Shown: positions 7,376 to 16,880 of the stretch, piece after piece
How the letters are laid out: every line of letters starts with the position of its first letter
Position numbering within the stretch: the first letter of the stretch is position 1
Assembly (NCBI RefSeq): GCF_008923185.1
Contig: NZ_WBMT01000006.1
Coordinates: 248,001-312,000 of the forward strand
Direction of reading: 5' to 3'
Origin: Actinomadura rudentiformis
GTDB taxonomy: Bacteria > Actinomycetota > Actinomycetes > Streptosporangiales > Streptosporangiaceae
Length of the DNA stretch: 64,000 nucleotides
Made by a program: the position numbers and the translations under genes
The notes under the pieces: model-generated
Databases searched by the model: none
The model's input: only the letters and a program-made list of their open reading frames with translations
Told to the model about the DNA's origin: nothing

Positions 7376-7585
7376 GTGGCTGACGTGAACGACTACAGAG
7401 CGGCGTTCGAGATGGTCGACGCCGACGGTGACGGTTACATCTCGACGGCCGAGCTGCAGAACCTCATGCGCGCGCTGGGGGAGGACGTCACCAGCACGCG
7501 GGCGGTGGAGGTCGTGGTCCAGGCCGACGCCAACGGCGACGGCAAGATCTCGCTGGAGGAGTTCGCGGCACTGCTGGGCGGCTAG
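7376..7585 (+). CDS. Small EF-hand calcium-binding protein
   Basis: The 69-residue protein consists of one EF-hand pair: loop 1 DADGDGYISTAE and loop 2 DANGDGKISLEE, both with all liganding positions filled. It resembles the small calmodulin-like CabB/CabC/CabD proteins of Streptomyces and is presumably a cytosolic calcium buffer or sensor. GAGAGG at 7362-7367 is 8 bases from the GTG at 7376, which makes MADVNDY the N-terminus; an in-frame GTG at 7367 overlaps that ribosome binding site. Its TAG stop overlaps the stop of the convergent methyltransferase gene in the shared CTAG. Confidence 0.9.
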   Translation: MADVNDYRAAFEMVDADGDGYISTAELQNLMRALGEDVTSTRAVEVVVQADANGDGKISLEEFAALLGG

Positions 7586-8124
7586 CCGGCCCATTCGCGG
7601 CGGCGGGCCTCGCCGAGGGCGATCGCGGTGGCCACCGCGACGTTGAGCGAGCCGACGCGGCCGATCTGCGGGATGTAGGCGACCGCGTCGGCGGCGGCGA
7701 GCAGCGCGGGGGAGCAGCCGTGGTCCTCACCGCCGACGGCCAGGCACACGTCGCCGTCCAGCGGTGCCTCGTGCAGCGGGACGGCGTCGGTGGTGAGCTC
7801 GATCGCCACGAGGCGCATGCCCTCCTTGCGCACGGCGGCGGCGGCCTCGGCGGGCGTGCCGGCGTGTTCCCAGGGGACGAGGCGTTCGGTGCCGAGGGCG
7901 GTCTTGGCGACGTTGCGGTGGGTCAGGGGAGTGGCGTTGCCGGCCAGCCAGAGATGGTCGACGCCGAACACCGCGGCGCTGCGGACGATCGACCCGATGT
8001 TGAACGGCTGGGTGACCGATTCCACCAGCAGGCCGAGCCGTGCCTCGGTGCGCCGGCGCCAGTCGCGGTTGAGGCGTTTGACGTCGGTGGGGCGCAGCTG
8101 CTTGCGCTCGGCGGGCGTGCTCAT
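7582..8124 (-). CDS. SpoU/TrmH-family RNA 2'-O-methyltransferase
   Basis: The 180-residue SPOUT-fold enzyme should methylate a ribose 2'-OH in tRNA or rRNA using S-adenosylmethionine. The three SpoU motifs are visible: FNIGSIVRSA near residue 41, VGGEDHG near 130 and IPQIGRVGSLNVAVATAIAL near the C-terminus. An N-terminal RNA-binding L30-like domain is absent, as in TrmH (tRNA Gm18), though the basic N-terminus could contact RNA. Its ATG overlaps the stop of the upstream RsmC-like gene (ATGA), so two RNA methyltransferases are co-expressed. Confidence 0.88.
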   Translation of the reverse strand: MSTPAERKQLRPTDVKRLNRDWRRRTEARLGLLVESVTQPFNIGSIVRSAAVFGVDHLWLAGNATPLTHRNVAKTALGTERLVPWEHAGTPAEAAAAVRKEGMRLVAIELTTDAVPLHEAPLDGDVCLAVGGEDHGCSPALLAAADAVAYIPQIGRVGSLNVAVATAIALGEARRREWAG

Positions 8125-8735
8125 GAGATCTGGCCTTCTGTACGGGCGGACACGGCGAGGATGCGGTAGGCGGAGCGGGAGGCGAGCCGCCGGGTGGGGA
8201 AGCCCTGGTCGTTCAGCCAGCGCTGCAGGGAGTCAGAGCCGAGGTGTTTCTGGACGACGAGGTGGGCGGTCCCGGCAGGGGTGAGGCGGGGGAGCCAGGT
8301 GAGCAGGAGGTCGTGCAGGGCGGCCTTGCCGATGCGGATCGGCGGGTTGGACCAGATGGCCTCGAAGCGCAGCCCGGGATCGGCTTCGCCCGCCAGACAG
8401 AACCTTACATTGTCAAGGCCGGCGGCGGTGGCATTACGTGTTGCTGCGGCAAGAGCTCGTTCGTTGACGTCCACGCCCAGAACGCTCGCCTGCGGCGAGC
8501 GCGTCGCCATGGTGAGCGCGATCGGGCCGTACCCGCAGCCCAGATCGAGCAGAGTGCCGGTGGCGGGCGGCGGGGGGACGGTTTCGAGCAGGATGCGGGT
8601 GCCGAGGTCGATCCGGTCGGGCGAGAACATCCCGCGGTCGGTCTCCAGCCGCAGGTGCAGGTCGGGCAGGACGAGATCGACGCTGCGCGGTTTGCTGGCG
8701 GTCTCTGGGCGGTTCGCGAAGTAATGTTCCCCCAC
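8121..8735 (-). CDS. RsmC/RlmG-like class I methyltransferase
   Basis: This 204-residue methyltransferase resembles the C-terminal half of RsmC, which methylates a guanine of 16S rRNA. It shows GEHYFANRPE and DRGMFSPDRID at the N-terminus, SAM motif I LLDLGCGYGPIAL, a LGVDVNERAL acidic loop and the catalytic-loop motif SNPPIR typical of base N-methylation. GTG at 8735 is taken as start because homology begins with VGEHYF; no ribosome binding site is evident and a TACGGT box lies 11 bases upstream, so the mRNA may be nearly leaderless. The copy of the CCTTACATTGTCAAGG element at 8403-8418 encodes part of GLDNVRF. Confidence 0.85.
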   Translation of the reverse strand: MGEHYFANRPETASKPRSVDLVLPDLHLRLETDRGMFSPDRIDLGTRILLETVPPPPATGTLLDLGCGYGPIALTMATRSPQASVLGVDVNERALAAATRNATAAGLDNVRFCLAGEADPGLRFEAIWSNPPIRIGKAALHDLLLTWLPRLTPAGTAHLVVQKHLGSDSLQRWLNDQGFPTRRLASRSAYRILAVSARTEGQIS

Positions 8736-8823
8736 GTCGGCCGACCGTACCAGCGCCGGGCGCGTCGCGCGCCGTCCAGGGTGAGTGCCGTCCAGGGTGC
8801 CCGGTGTTCGGGGTGCCCGGTGT

Positions 8824-9771
8824 TCAGGGGAGGCGGGAGAACCAGGCGAGGGAGGCGCCGCCGGCGGCGATGGCGAAGAGCAGGGCGATGCCGGTGTAGC
8901 GGGCGGAGACGTCGCGGTGCTCGGTCTTCCAGCCGAGGGAGCTGCCGATGTTGGCGTAGACCTCTGACAGCTGGTTGCCGTCGGCGGCTTCGTAGGCCTT
9001 GCCGGTGGTGCCCTCGGCGAGGGTGCGGAGGGTCTCCTTGTTGACCGAGACGCTGGTGGTCTCACCTTCGATGTCGACGGTGCCGTAGGGCGTGCCGAAG
9101 GCGATGGTGGAGACGGGGACGTGCGCGGCGCGGCTGGCGTCGATGGCTTCCTGGACGGTGCGGCCGGTGGTGTTGTCACCGTCGGACAGCAGCACGATGT
9201 GGGCGGGCGGCGGGTCGTTGTTGGCCTGTGCGTCGAAGGACCGGATGCCCTGCAGGGAGGTGAAGACGGCTTCGCCGATGGCGGTGCGCTTGGCCAGCGC
9301 GAGCCGGTCGATGGAGTTGATGGCGGCTTCGCGGTCGGCGGAGGGGGCGGCGACGAGGTTGGCGCTGCCGGCGAACGAGACGACGCCGACGTTGAACCGG
9401 CGGGGCAGGTCCTGGATGAACTTCTTGGCGGCTTCCTTGGCGGCGCCGAAGCGGTCGGGGGCCACGTCCTTGGCCATCATCGACAGGGAGACGTCGACGG
9501 CGACCATGATGGTGGCGCGGTCGCGGGGGACCTTGACCGCGGTGGCCGGCCGCGCGAACCCGATGATCATCAGGAGCAGCATGGTGAGGAAGAGCCCCGC
9601 GGCGACGTGCCGGCGCCAGCCCGGCCGTTTGGGCGCGACCTGGGAGAGCAGGGCGAGGTTGGTGAAGCGGACGGCGTAGTGGCTGCGCCGCAGCTGCAGG
9701 ACGACGTAGACGCCGATCAGGATCGGGAGCAGGCCGAGCAGGAAGAGCCGTTCGGGTGACAGGAACGTCAT
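8824..9771 (-). CDS. VWA-domain membrane protein (BatA-like)
   Basis: The 315-residue protein has two N-terminal helices (RLFLLGLLPILIGVYVVL and the segment before FARPATA), a von Willebrand A domain from about residue 85 with the MIDAS motif DVSLSM, and a C-terminal helix. This is the layout of BatA-type proteins that work with a MoxR ATPase. It is the last of three genes (moxR, DUF58, vwa) joined by ATGA overlaps. The usual proposal is that the ATPase remodels or inserts a partner held through the metal site; the substrate here is unknown. Confidence 0.9.
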   Translation of the reverse strand: MTFLSPERLFLLGLLPILIGVYVVLQLRRSHYAVRFTNLALLSQVAPKRPGWRRHVAAGLFLTMLLLMIIGFARPATAVKVPRDRATIMVAVDVSLSMMAKDVAPDRFGAAKEAAKKFIQDLPRRFNVGVVSFAGSANLVAAPSADREAAINSIDRLALAKRTAIGEAVFTSLQGIRSFDAQANNDPPPAHIVLLSDGDNTTGRTVQEAIDASRAAHVPVSTIAFGTPYGTVDIEGETTSVSVNKETLRTLAEGTTGKAYEAADGNQLSEVYANIGSSLGWKTEHRDVSARYTGIALLFAIAAGGASLAWFSRLP

Positions 9772-10768
9772 GGGCGCACCCCCGGCGCGACGGTGCGGCC
9801 GGCGGCGCGGCGCTGGCGGAGCGCGAAGCGGGCGACGTCGGCGATCCAGTCGCGGTCGGTGCGCAGGACGAGGTGGTGGGCGCCGCTGCGGCGGAGCGCG
9901 GCGCGAGTGTGCTCGCGTTGGGCGGCGGCGGCCGCGGCGTAGCGGGCGCGGACCTTCTTGTTGAGGACGATCTCGTGGACGGCGCCGGTCTCGGGGTCGG
10001 TCATCTCGACCAGGCCGATGTCGGGCAGGTCGAGTTCACGGGGGTCGATGATCTCCACGGCGAGGACCTGGTGGCGGGCGGCGAGGCGGCGCAGGGGCCG
10101 TTCCCAGGGTGGGGCGGCGGCCGGGTCGGCCGGGTGTGTGAGGTCGGCGGGTGCGGCGTCGTGCGGCGGGAGGAAGTCGGAGATGATCACCCGGAGGCCG
10201 CGGCGGGTCTGGCCGCGGTCCAGGGCGGTGATCCCGGCGGCGAGGTCGGGGGCGCCGGCGGCGCGGGGGCCGGGTTCGGCATCGAGGACGGCCTGCAGCA
10301 TGGAGTACATGGCGGCTTTGCCGGTGCGGGCGGGGCGGCGGCGGAGCCCGTCGGGCTGCAGCAGGTAGGAGCCGACGCGGTCGCCGAGCTTGATGGTGAG
10401 GAACCCGATGGCGGCGAGCGCGGCGACGGCGAGGTCGCGTTTGACCATGGTGCCGGTGCCGAAGTCCATGCTGGGGGTGAGGTCGACCAGCGCCCAGGCT
10501 TCGAGTTCGTGGTCGGCGATGAGGTCGCGGACGTGGGGTGTGGTGGTGCGGGCGGTGACGGCCCAGTCCATGTGGCGGATGTCGTCCTCGCCGGGCTGGT
10601 AGAGGCGGGCTTCGGCGAGTTCGGTGCCGGGGCCGGGGATCAGGCCCATGTGCTCGCCGTGCAGGAGCCCGTCGAGGCGGCGGGTGACGGTCAGCTCCAG
10701 CCGTTTGAGGGTGCGTTCGGGAGCCAGGGCCGCCAGTTTCGGGCCCTGGCGGGACCGCCTGAGCGAGA

Positions 10769-10772
<4 letters not shown>
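9768..10772 (-). CDS. DUF58 domain protein of the MoxR operon
   Basis: The 334-residue protein carries the DUF58 signature YQPGEDDIRHMDWAVTART at about residues 59-77 and a degenerate VWA-like half, with LVDLTPSM in place of a full MIDAS. It lacks the N-terminal membrane helices that some family members have. ATGA overlaps join it to moxR upstream and the VWA gene downstream. DUF58 proteins nearly always accompany MoxR ATPases; their biochemical role is unproven. The ATG at 10772 is chosen because it forms the overlap with moxR. Confidence 0.88.
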
Positions 10773-11782
<1,010 letters not shown>

Positions 11783-11930
11783 CTGCGAGTCCTCGTCGTC
11801 AGGGAGGCCGTCTGGGAGTCCACACGGTGCTCCGGGTGCGGGCGGGCGCCTTTCGACCCTACGCGATCATCTGTACCCAATCGTGCAGTATCCCCACGTC
11901 CTCGGTGATCTGTGTGGGCGCCACGGTTGT

Positions 11931-11943
11931 TAGTCTGACGCCC
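11931..11943 (+). promoter_or_regulatory. Leaderless-type -10 box before the kinase-like gene
   Basis: TAGTCT at 11931-11936 is followed by 7 bases and then the ATG at 11944, the spacing expected when transcription begins at the start codon. No Shine-Dalgarno sequence is present. The same arrangement recurs elsewhere in the window. Confidence 0.5.
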
Positions 11944-12681
11944 ATGTCGAGGCCGTTGCCACCGGGAGACCCCGCCCAGCTGGGGCCGTACCGGCTCTCG
12001 GCGCGGCTGTCGGAGACCTCCGCCGGGATCGTGTTCCTGGGCGAGGACCCTGAGGGCCGCCGGGCCAGCGTGGCGGTGCTGACGCGGGGTGCGGCGGGTG
12101 ACGCGGCCGCGCGGGACCGGTTCCGTGCGGCGATCACCGCGGCGCTGCCGGGGCCGGGGCGGCCGCCGCAGTACGGGCCGGACGGGCCGGCGCCGGTGGT
12201 GGCCGCGCAGCCGGACGGCCCGGCGCCGTGGGTGGCGACGCGGTACGACGCGGACCAGCCCGCTCGGGTGGGTGCGGAGCGTTTCCTGGATTCGGTGCTG
12301 CTGGAGGGTGCGTTCCGCGGCCGCTGGGGTGGCGGACGCCGCCGGGGGCCGCAGTTCCAGCCGTACTGGCAGGGGGCGAGCGTCCCGGCGCTGCAACGGC
12401 CGCCCGAGCCGCCGCCGCCGGTCGTGGTGGAACGGACCGAACGCGGCCTGGTGTCTGCGATCTTGACGTTGGCGGCGGTGCTGGTGGTGCTGGCGCTGCT
12501 CATGCTGGTGCTGTTCGCGTGCCAGCCGACGGCGAAGAGTCCGCCGCCGCCTCCGCCCGAGCCGACGTTGCAGACGCCGACTCCGTCGCCGTCGCCGACC
12601 ACCGAGACCCCCTCGCCGTCCCCGACTCCCACCCCGACTCCGTCCCCCAGGAACACCGACGACGGCGGCGGCCCGGTCTGA
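11944..12681 (+). CDS. Membrane protein with a remnant protein-kinase N-lobe
   Basis: The 245-residue protein starts like an actinobacterial Ser/Thr kinase: LGPYRLSARLSETSAGIVFL, then RRASVAVLT. The glycine-rich loop has lost its glycines, the ATP-lysine position of VAVK reads VAVLT, and HRD and DFG motifs are absent. After about residue 80 it is Pro/Gly-rich, followed by one transmembrane helix at about 170-195 and a Pro/Thr/Ser-rich external tail (PTPSPSPTTETPSPSP). It is therefore unlikely to phosphorylate anything; a scaffold or wall-spanning sensor is possible. It diverges from moxR and starts 7 bases after a TAGTCT box. Confidence 0.75.
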   Translation: MSRPLPPGDPAQLGPYRLSARLSETSAGIVFLGEDPEGRRASVAVLTRGAAGDAAARDRFRAAITAALPGPGRPPQYGPDGPAPVVAAQPDGPAPWVATRYDADQPARVGAERFLDSVLLEGAFRGRWGGGRRRGPQFQPYWQGASVPALQRPPEPPPPVVVERTERGLVSAILTLAAVLVVLALLMLVLFACQPTAKSPPPPPPEPTLQTPTPSPSPTTETPSPSPTPTPTPSPRNTDDGGGPV

Positions 12682-12794
12682 GCGGTGCCTGCCGGTCGCC
12701 GTATCTGCCGGTCGCTGTACCTGCTGGTGCAGTACCTGTCGCCCTGGCGGGATATGCGTTGCGCTCACCGCCGCCGCGCCGCGATCATGGATGG

Positions 12795-13427
12795 ATGCTG
12801 GAGAGCCTTCTCGCCTTCACAGGCGCCGCGTTCCTGATCGCCATGGCCCCGGGCCCGAGCACGGTCGTCATCATGCGGCAGTCGATGCGGTCGCGCCGCG
12901 CCGGGTTCCTGACGACGCTGGGGAACGAGGCGGGTGTGGTGGTATGGGGCGTGGCCGCCGCGCTGGGCCTGTCGGCGCTGCTGGCGGCGTCGCAGCTCGC
13001 CTACGACGCGCTTCGGATCGCAGGCGCGGCCGTCCTGGTCTATTTCGGCGCCAAGGCGCTGTGGCAGGCGCGCCGCGGGAACCTGGCTGCGCAGGCGCCG
13101 GAGTTCGAGGCGGCGGACGCGCCGGTGGCGGGGTGGCGGTCGTTCCGGCTCGGCCTGATCACCAACTTCGCGAACCCGAAGGCCGGGGTGTTCGCGGTGT
13201 CGTTCCTGCCGCAGTTCGTGCCGGAGGGCGCCCCGGTGCTGGTGACGCTGATCGCGTTCTCGGTGTTGTGGGCACTGATCGACCTGGTCTGGTACTCGGG
13301 GGTCGTGTGGCTGGTGGCGGCGGCGCGGCGGCTGTTCGAGCGGCCGGGTGTGCGGCGCCGGCTGGAGCAGGTCTCGGGCGTGGTGCTGGTGGGCCTGGGC
13401 ATCCGGCTGGCGGCCGAGTCACGGTGA
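12795..13427 (+). CDS. LysE/RhtB-family amino-acid exporter
   Basis: The 210-residue integral membrane protein has about six hydrophobic segments and the family hallmark MAPGPSTVVIMRQSM near residue 17, then GFLTTLGNEAGVVVWG, and GLITNFANPKAGVFAVSF near the middle. LysE/RhtB members export amino acids or related small molecules by proton antiport; the substrate cannot be read from sequence. The ATG at 12795 is the only one of three clustered ATGs in the right frame. It stands alone between the kinase-like gene and the DUF885 gene. Confidence 0.88.
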   Translation: MLESLLAFTGAAFLIAMAPGPSTVVIMRQSMRSRRAGFLTTLGNEAGVVVWGVAAALGLSALLAASQLAYDALRIAGAAVLVYFGAKALWQARRGNLAAQAPEFEAADAPVAGWRSFRLGLITNFANPKAGVFAVSFLPQFVPEGAPVLVTLIAFSVLWALIDLVWYSGVVWLVAAARRLFERPGVRRRLEQVSGVVLVGLGIRLAAESR

Positions 13428-13454
13428 CCGGCGCTCCGGTCGTAGCCTGACGTC

Positions 13455-15104
13455 ATGATCACTTTGGACGACCTCGCCGACCGGTACGTGGACGACTTCG
13501 CCGCCTTGGACCCGTGCCGCGCGGCGATGATGGGGATCGCCGGACAGGAGGCGAACCTCACCGACTACAGCCCGGAGGGTTTCGCCGCGCGCGCCGACCT
13601 GTCGCGCCGGACCCTGGCCGAGCTGAACGCGCTGACGGCCGGCGGGCGCACCGGGGGCGCCGGGCAGGTCGCGGCCGGGGTGCTGCGTGAGCGCCTGGAG
13701 GTCGAGCTCGCGCTGGAGGATGCGAAGGTCAACGACAGCTTCCTGGACACCACCGACGGTCCGCTGCAGCGGCTGCGGCAGTCGTTCGAGTTGCTGGACG
13801 ACGGCCCGCGCACGCCGTGGGAGGCGATGGCGTCGCGGCTGCGGGCGCTGCCGGGCACGCTTGAGGGGCTGCGGACGAGCCTGTCGCTGGCGCGGCGGGA
13901 CGGCCGGGTGGCGGCGCGGCGGCAGGTGCTGCGGAACGCGCGTGCCTGCGCGCAGATGGAGGGCTACCTCGCGGGTCTGGGCGCCGGGTACGGCGATGGG
14001 CCGCTGCGTGGTGAGCTCGACGAGGCGGCGCGTGCCGCCGCTCGGGCCACGGCCGGGTTCGCGGCGTTCCTGACCGGTGAGCTCGCGCCTGCCGCGCCTG
14101 ACCGTGACGCGCTCGGCCGGGAACGCTATGAACTGGGTGTACGGGACTTCCTGGGAACGCGGCTGGATCTGGAAGAGACCTATGCGTGGGGGTGGGAGGA
14201 ACTCGCCCGGATCGGCACGGAGATCGACAACGCGGCGGAGCGGATCGTGCCGGCTGAGCCGCTGCGGGTGGTGCTGGCGGCCCTGGAATCCGACCCGGCG
14301 TACCGCGTCCGCGGTGCGGATCGGTTCCGCGCGTGGCTGCAGGAGCTCGCCGACCAGGCCATCGACGATCTCGACGGGACGCATTTCGACATTCCCGCGC
14401 CGCTGCGCCGGATCGAGTGCCGGATCCCGAACGAGGAGGGGATCTACTACCTGGCGCCGGCCGAGGATCTGTCGCGTCCCGGCACGGTGTGGTGGGGCGT
14501 CGCCGACCCGGACCAGGACATCGTGACCTGGGGCGTGCCGGCGACGATGTTCCACGAGAGCGTGCCCGGCCATCACCTGCAGCTGGGGATCACGACGCTC
14601 AACACCACGACGCTCAACCGGTTCCAGCGGCTGGCCAGCGAGTTGTTCCCCGGCCACTGCGAGGGCTGGGGCCTGTACGCCGAGCGGCTCATGGACGAGC
14701 TGGGCTATTTCACCGACCCGGCGTACCGGCTGGGCATGTGGGCGGGCGGCCAGCGGCTGCGCGCGGCGCGGATCGTGCTGGACATCGGCCTGCACCTGGA
14801 GCTGGAGATCCCCAAGGGCGTGCGGTTCCATCCGGGGGAGCGGTGGACGCCGGAGCTGGCGCTGTCGTTCTTGCGCGGCCACACCACGCCCGACATCCCG
14901 GTGGAGTTCGAGATCGACCGGTATCTGGGGCGGCCGGGGCAGGCGATCGCCTACAAGCTGGGAGAGAAGGTGTGGCTGGAGGCGCGCGAGGCCGCCCGGC
15001 GCCGCGAGGGCGCGGCGTTCGACCTCAAGGCCTTCCACCGGCGTGCGCTGGACCTGGGCCCGATGGGGCTGGACATGCTGCGCGCCGAGCTCGCCGCCGC
15101 CTGA
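13455..15104 (+). CDS. DUF885-family putative zinc metallopeptidase
   Basis: The 549-residue soluble protein belongs to the DUF885 family of presumed metallopeptidases. The key motif is FHESVPGHHLQ near residue 367, an HExxxxxHH arrangement expected to bind zinc, followed by EGWGLYAERLMDELG, which supplies the third ligand glutamate. No signal peptide is present. The start has no ribosome binding site, but TAGCCT at 13443-13448 lies 6 bases before the ATG, so the message may be leaderless. Substrate unknown. Confidence 0.85.
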   Translation: MITLDDLADRYVDDFAALDPCRAAMMGIAGQEANLTDYSPEGFAARADLSRRTLAELNALTAGGRTGGAGQVAAGVLRERLEVELALEDAKVNDSFLDTTDGPLQRLRQSFELLDDGPRTPWEAMASRLRALPGTLEGLRTSLSLARRDGRVAARRQVLRNARACAQMEGYLAGLGAGYGDGPLRGELDEAARAAARATAGFAAFLTGELAPAAPDRDALGRERYELGVRDFLGTRLDLEETYAWGWEELARIGTEIDNAAERIVPAEPLRVVLAALESDPAYRVRGADRFRAWLQELADQAIDDLDGTHFDIPAPLRRIECRIPNEEGIYYLAPAEDLSRPGTVWWGVADPDQDIVTWGVPATMFHESVPGHHLQLGITTLNTTTLNRFQRLASELFPGHCEGWGLYAERLMDELGYFTDPAYRLGMWAGGQRLRAARIVLDIGLHLELEIPKGVRFHPGERWTPELALSFLRGHTTPDIPVEFEIDRYLGRPGQAIAYKLGEKVWLEAREAARRREGAAFDLKAFHRRALDLGPMGLDMLRAELAAA

Positions 15105-15149
15105 CCGCAGGGCGGACGGCCGGCGAGGCCATCCGCCCGTGGACGGCCC

Positions 15150-16436
15150 TCAAGACCTGTCACGGTCTTGTTCCGGTTCGCCGGCGCGGATGGTGAGGAA
15201 GTCGCGTTCGACGGGGTTGCGGGCGGCTTCGGCGGCGCGGCGGTACGCGGCGCGCGCCTCGGTGTGCCGGCCGAGGCGCTCCAGCATCTGGGCGCGGGCG
15301 GCGTCGAGGCGGTGGTAGTGCGCGAACCGGGGGTCTTCGGCGATCCGGTCGAGCTCGCCGAGGCCCGCCGCGGGGCCGACCGCCATCGAGACCGCCACGG
15401 CGCGGCCGAGCGCGGCGACCGGGGAGGGGTGCACCCGCAGCAGCACGTCGTAGAGCGCCACGATCTGGGGCCAGTCGGTGTCGGCGGCGGTGGGCGCCTC
15501 GGCGTGCAGCGCCGCGATCGCGGCCTGCACGGTGTACGGCCCGGCGCCGGCGGGACGGGCCGTGCGCAGCGCGCGTTCGACCAGGGCGCGGCCCTCGGCG
15601 ATCGCTTCGGTGTTCCAGCGGGAGCGGTCCTGGTCGGCCAGCAGGATCAGGTCGCCGCCGGAGCCGACGCGGGTGGCGCGCCGGGAGTCCAGCAGGAGCA
15701 GCAGCGCCAGGAGTCCGGTGACCTCGCTTTCGCCGGGCAGGAGCTCGGCTAGGAGCCGGGCGAGCCGGATCGCCTGGTCGAGCAGCTCGGGCCGGGTGAG
15801 GGTGGTGCCCTGGCTGCCGGTGTGCCCTTCGGTGAACAGCAGCGAGATCACAGCCAGGACGGCCGGGAGGCGTTCGGTGAGCTCGTCGCCGGTAGGGGAG
15901 CGGTAGGGGATGCCGGCTTCGTGGATCTTCTTCTTGGCGCGGGTGAGGCGGGCGGCCATGGTCGGCTCGCTCACCAGGAACAGCCGGGCGATCTCGGGGA
16001 CGCGCAGGCCGCACACCAGCCGCAGGGTGAGGGCGACCGCCGCCTGCGGCGCGATCGCCGGATGGCAGCAGGTGAAGATGAGCCGCAACGTGTCGTCCTG
16101 TGGTCCCGCCGCGGTGGCTTCGCCGCCGCTGTCGCCGCCGCTGTCGCCGCCGGTGCCGCCGGAGCCGTCGGGGACGATGAGCAGCGGGAGCTTGCGGGCG
16201 AGCGTGGCGCGGCGCCGCATCCGGTCCAGGGCTTTGCGGCGGGCGGTGGTGATGATCCACGCGACGGGGTTGCGGGGCACGCCGGTGCGCGGCCAGGTGG
16301 CGAGGGCGGAGACGAACGCCTCCTGCACGGCGTCCTCGGCCTCGTCCAGGTCGCGGGTGAGGCGCACCACGGTGGCGAGCGTCTCCGCCCACCCCCGCCG
16401 GTGCGCCTCCGCCACGGCGGCGTCGACGCCGGTCAC
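15150..16436 (-). CDS. ECF42-type RNA polymerase sigma factor
   Basis: The 428-residue sigma factor has a region 2 (LDEAEDAVQEAFVSALATWP, DRMRRRATLARK), a region 4 helix-turn-helix (LRVPEIARLFLVSEPTMAARL) and a long alpha-helical TPR-like C-terminal extension ending near the stop. That extension and the adjacent DGPF/YCII gene are the hallmarks of group ECF42, which usually lacks a classical anti-sigma factor. Its GTG at 16436 overlaps the YCII stop (GTGA). A glycine/serine-rich insert GGTGGDSGGDSGGEA lies between regions 2 and 4. Confidence 0.9.
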   Translation of the reverse strand: MTGVDAAVAEAHRRGWAETLATVVRLTRDLDEAEDAVQEAFVSALATWPRTGVPRNPVAWIITTARRKALDRMRRRATLARKLPLLIVPDGSGGTGGDSGGDSGGEATAAGPQDDTLRLIFTCCHPAIAPQAAVALTLRLVCGLRVPEIARLFLVSEPTMAARLTRAKKKIHEAGIPYRSPTGDELTERLPAVLAVISLLFTEGHTGSQGTTLTRPELLDQAIRLARLLAELLPGESEVTGLLALLLLLDSRRATRVGSGGDLILLADQDRSRWNTEAIAEGRALVERALRTARPAGAGPYTVQAAIAALHAEAPTAADTDWPQIVALYDVLLRVHPSPVAALGRAVAVSMAVGPAAGLGELDRIAEDPRFAHYHRLDAARAQMLERLGRHTEARAAYRRAAEAARNPVERDFLTIRAGEPEQDRDRS

Positions 16437-16804
16437 GCGTTCTGCGCCTCCTGTTCCACGGTGTCGATGTCCCAGATCGGGCGTACCTCGATGCCGGTGG
16501 CAATGGGGCAGCGCCGGGCGATGTCCAGGGCGTCGTCCAGGTCGCGGGCCTCGATGACGTAGAAGCCACCGAGGTGCTCGGTCAGCTCGACGTAGGGGCC
16601 GTCGGTGACGGCCAGCCCGTCGGCGCCGGGCCGCAGTGTGGTCGCCGACGTCGAGGGCCGCAGTGCCTCCCCCGACCAGGCGACGCCGCGTCCGTCCAGG
16701 TACTGCGTGAACGCGATGTGCTCGTTCATGGACTCCTGGATCTCCTGCTCGGGCGCGCCGACCCAGTCCTTGTCGACCTCGTACATCATCAACATGTACT
16801 TCAC
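16433..16804 (-). CDS. YCII/DGPF-domain protein paired with ECF42 sigma
   Basis: The 123-residue protein is of the DGPF/YCII type: MKYMLMMYEV start, TDGPYVELTEHLGGFYVIE in the middle, and DALDIARRCP. These ferredoxin-fold proteins are consistently linked to ECF42 sigma factors and are the likely targets or modulators. GGAAGGA lies 7 bases upstream of the GTG start. It is translationally coupled to the sigma gene by a GTGA overlap and transcribed first. Confidence 0.9.
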   Translation of the reverse strand: MKYMLMMYEVDKDWVGAPEQEIQESMNEHIAFTQYLDGRGVAWSGEALRPSTSATTLRPGADGLAVTDGPYVELTEHLGGFYVIEARDLDDALDIARRCPIATGIEVRPIWDIDTVEQEAQNA

Positions 16805-16880
16805 GTGCTCGTCCTTCCCGCTGGTGGATCGTGTCGCTCATACGACGATCGGGTTCCGCCGGAATCGACAACCGTTGAGA

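Noticed and set aside
8403..8418. Third copy of the CCTTACATTGTCAAGG element as a promoter
   Set aside because: It lies inside the coding sequence for GLDNVRF of the methyltransferase, so it may be chance; it is mentioned only as a match.
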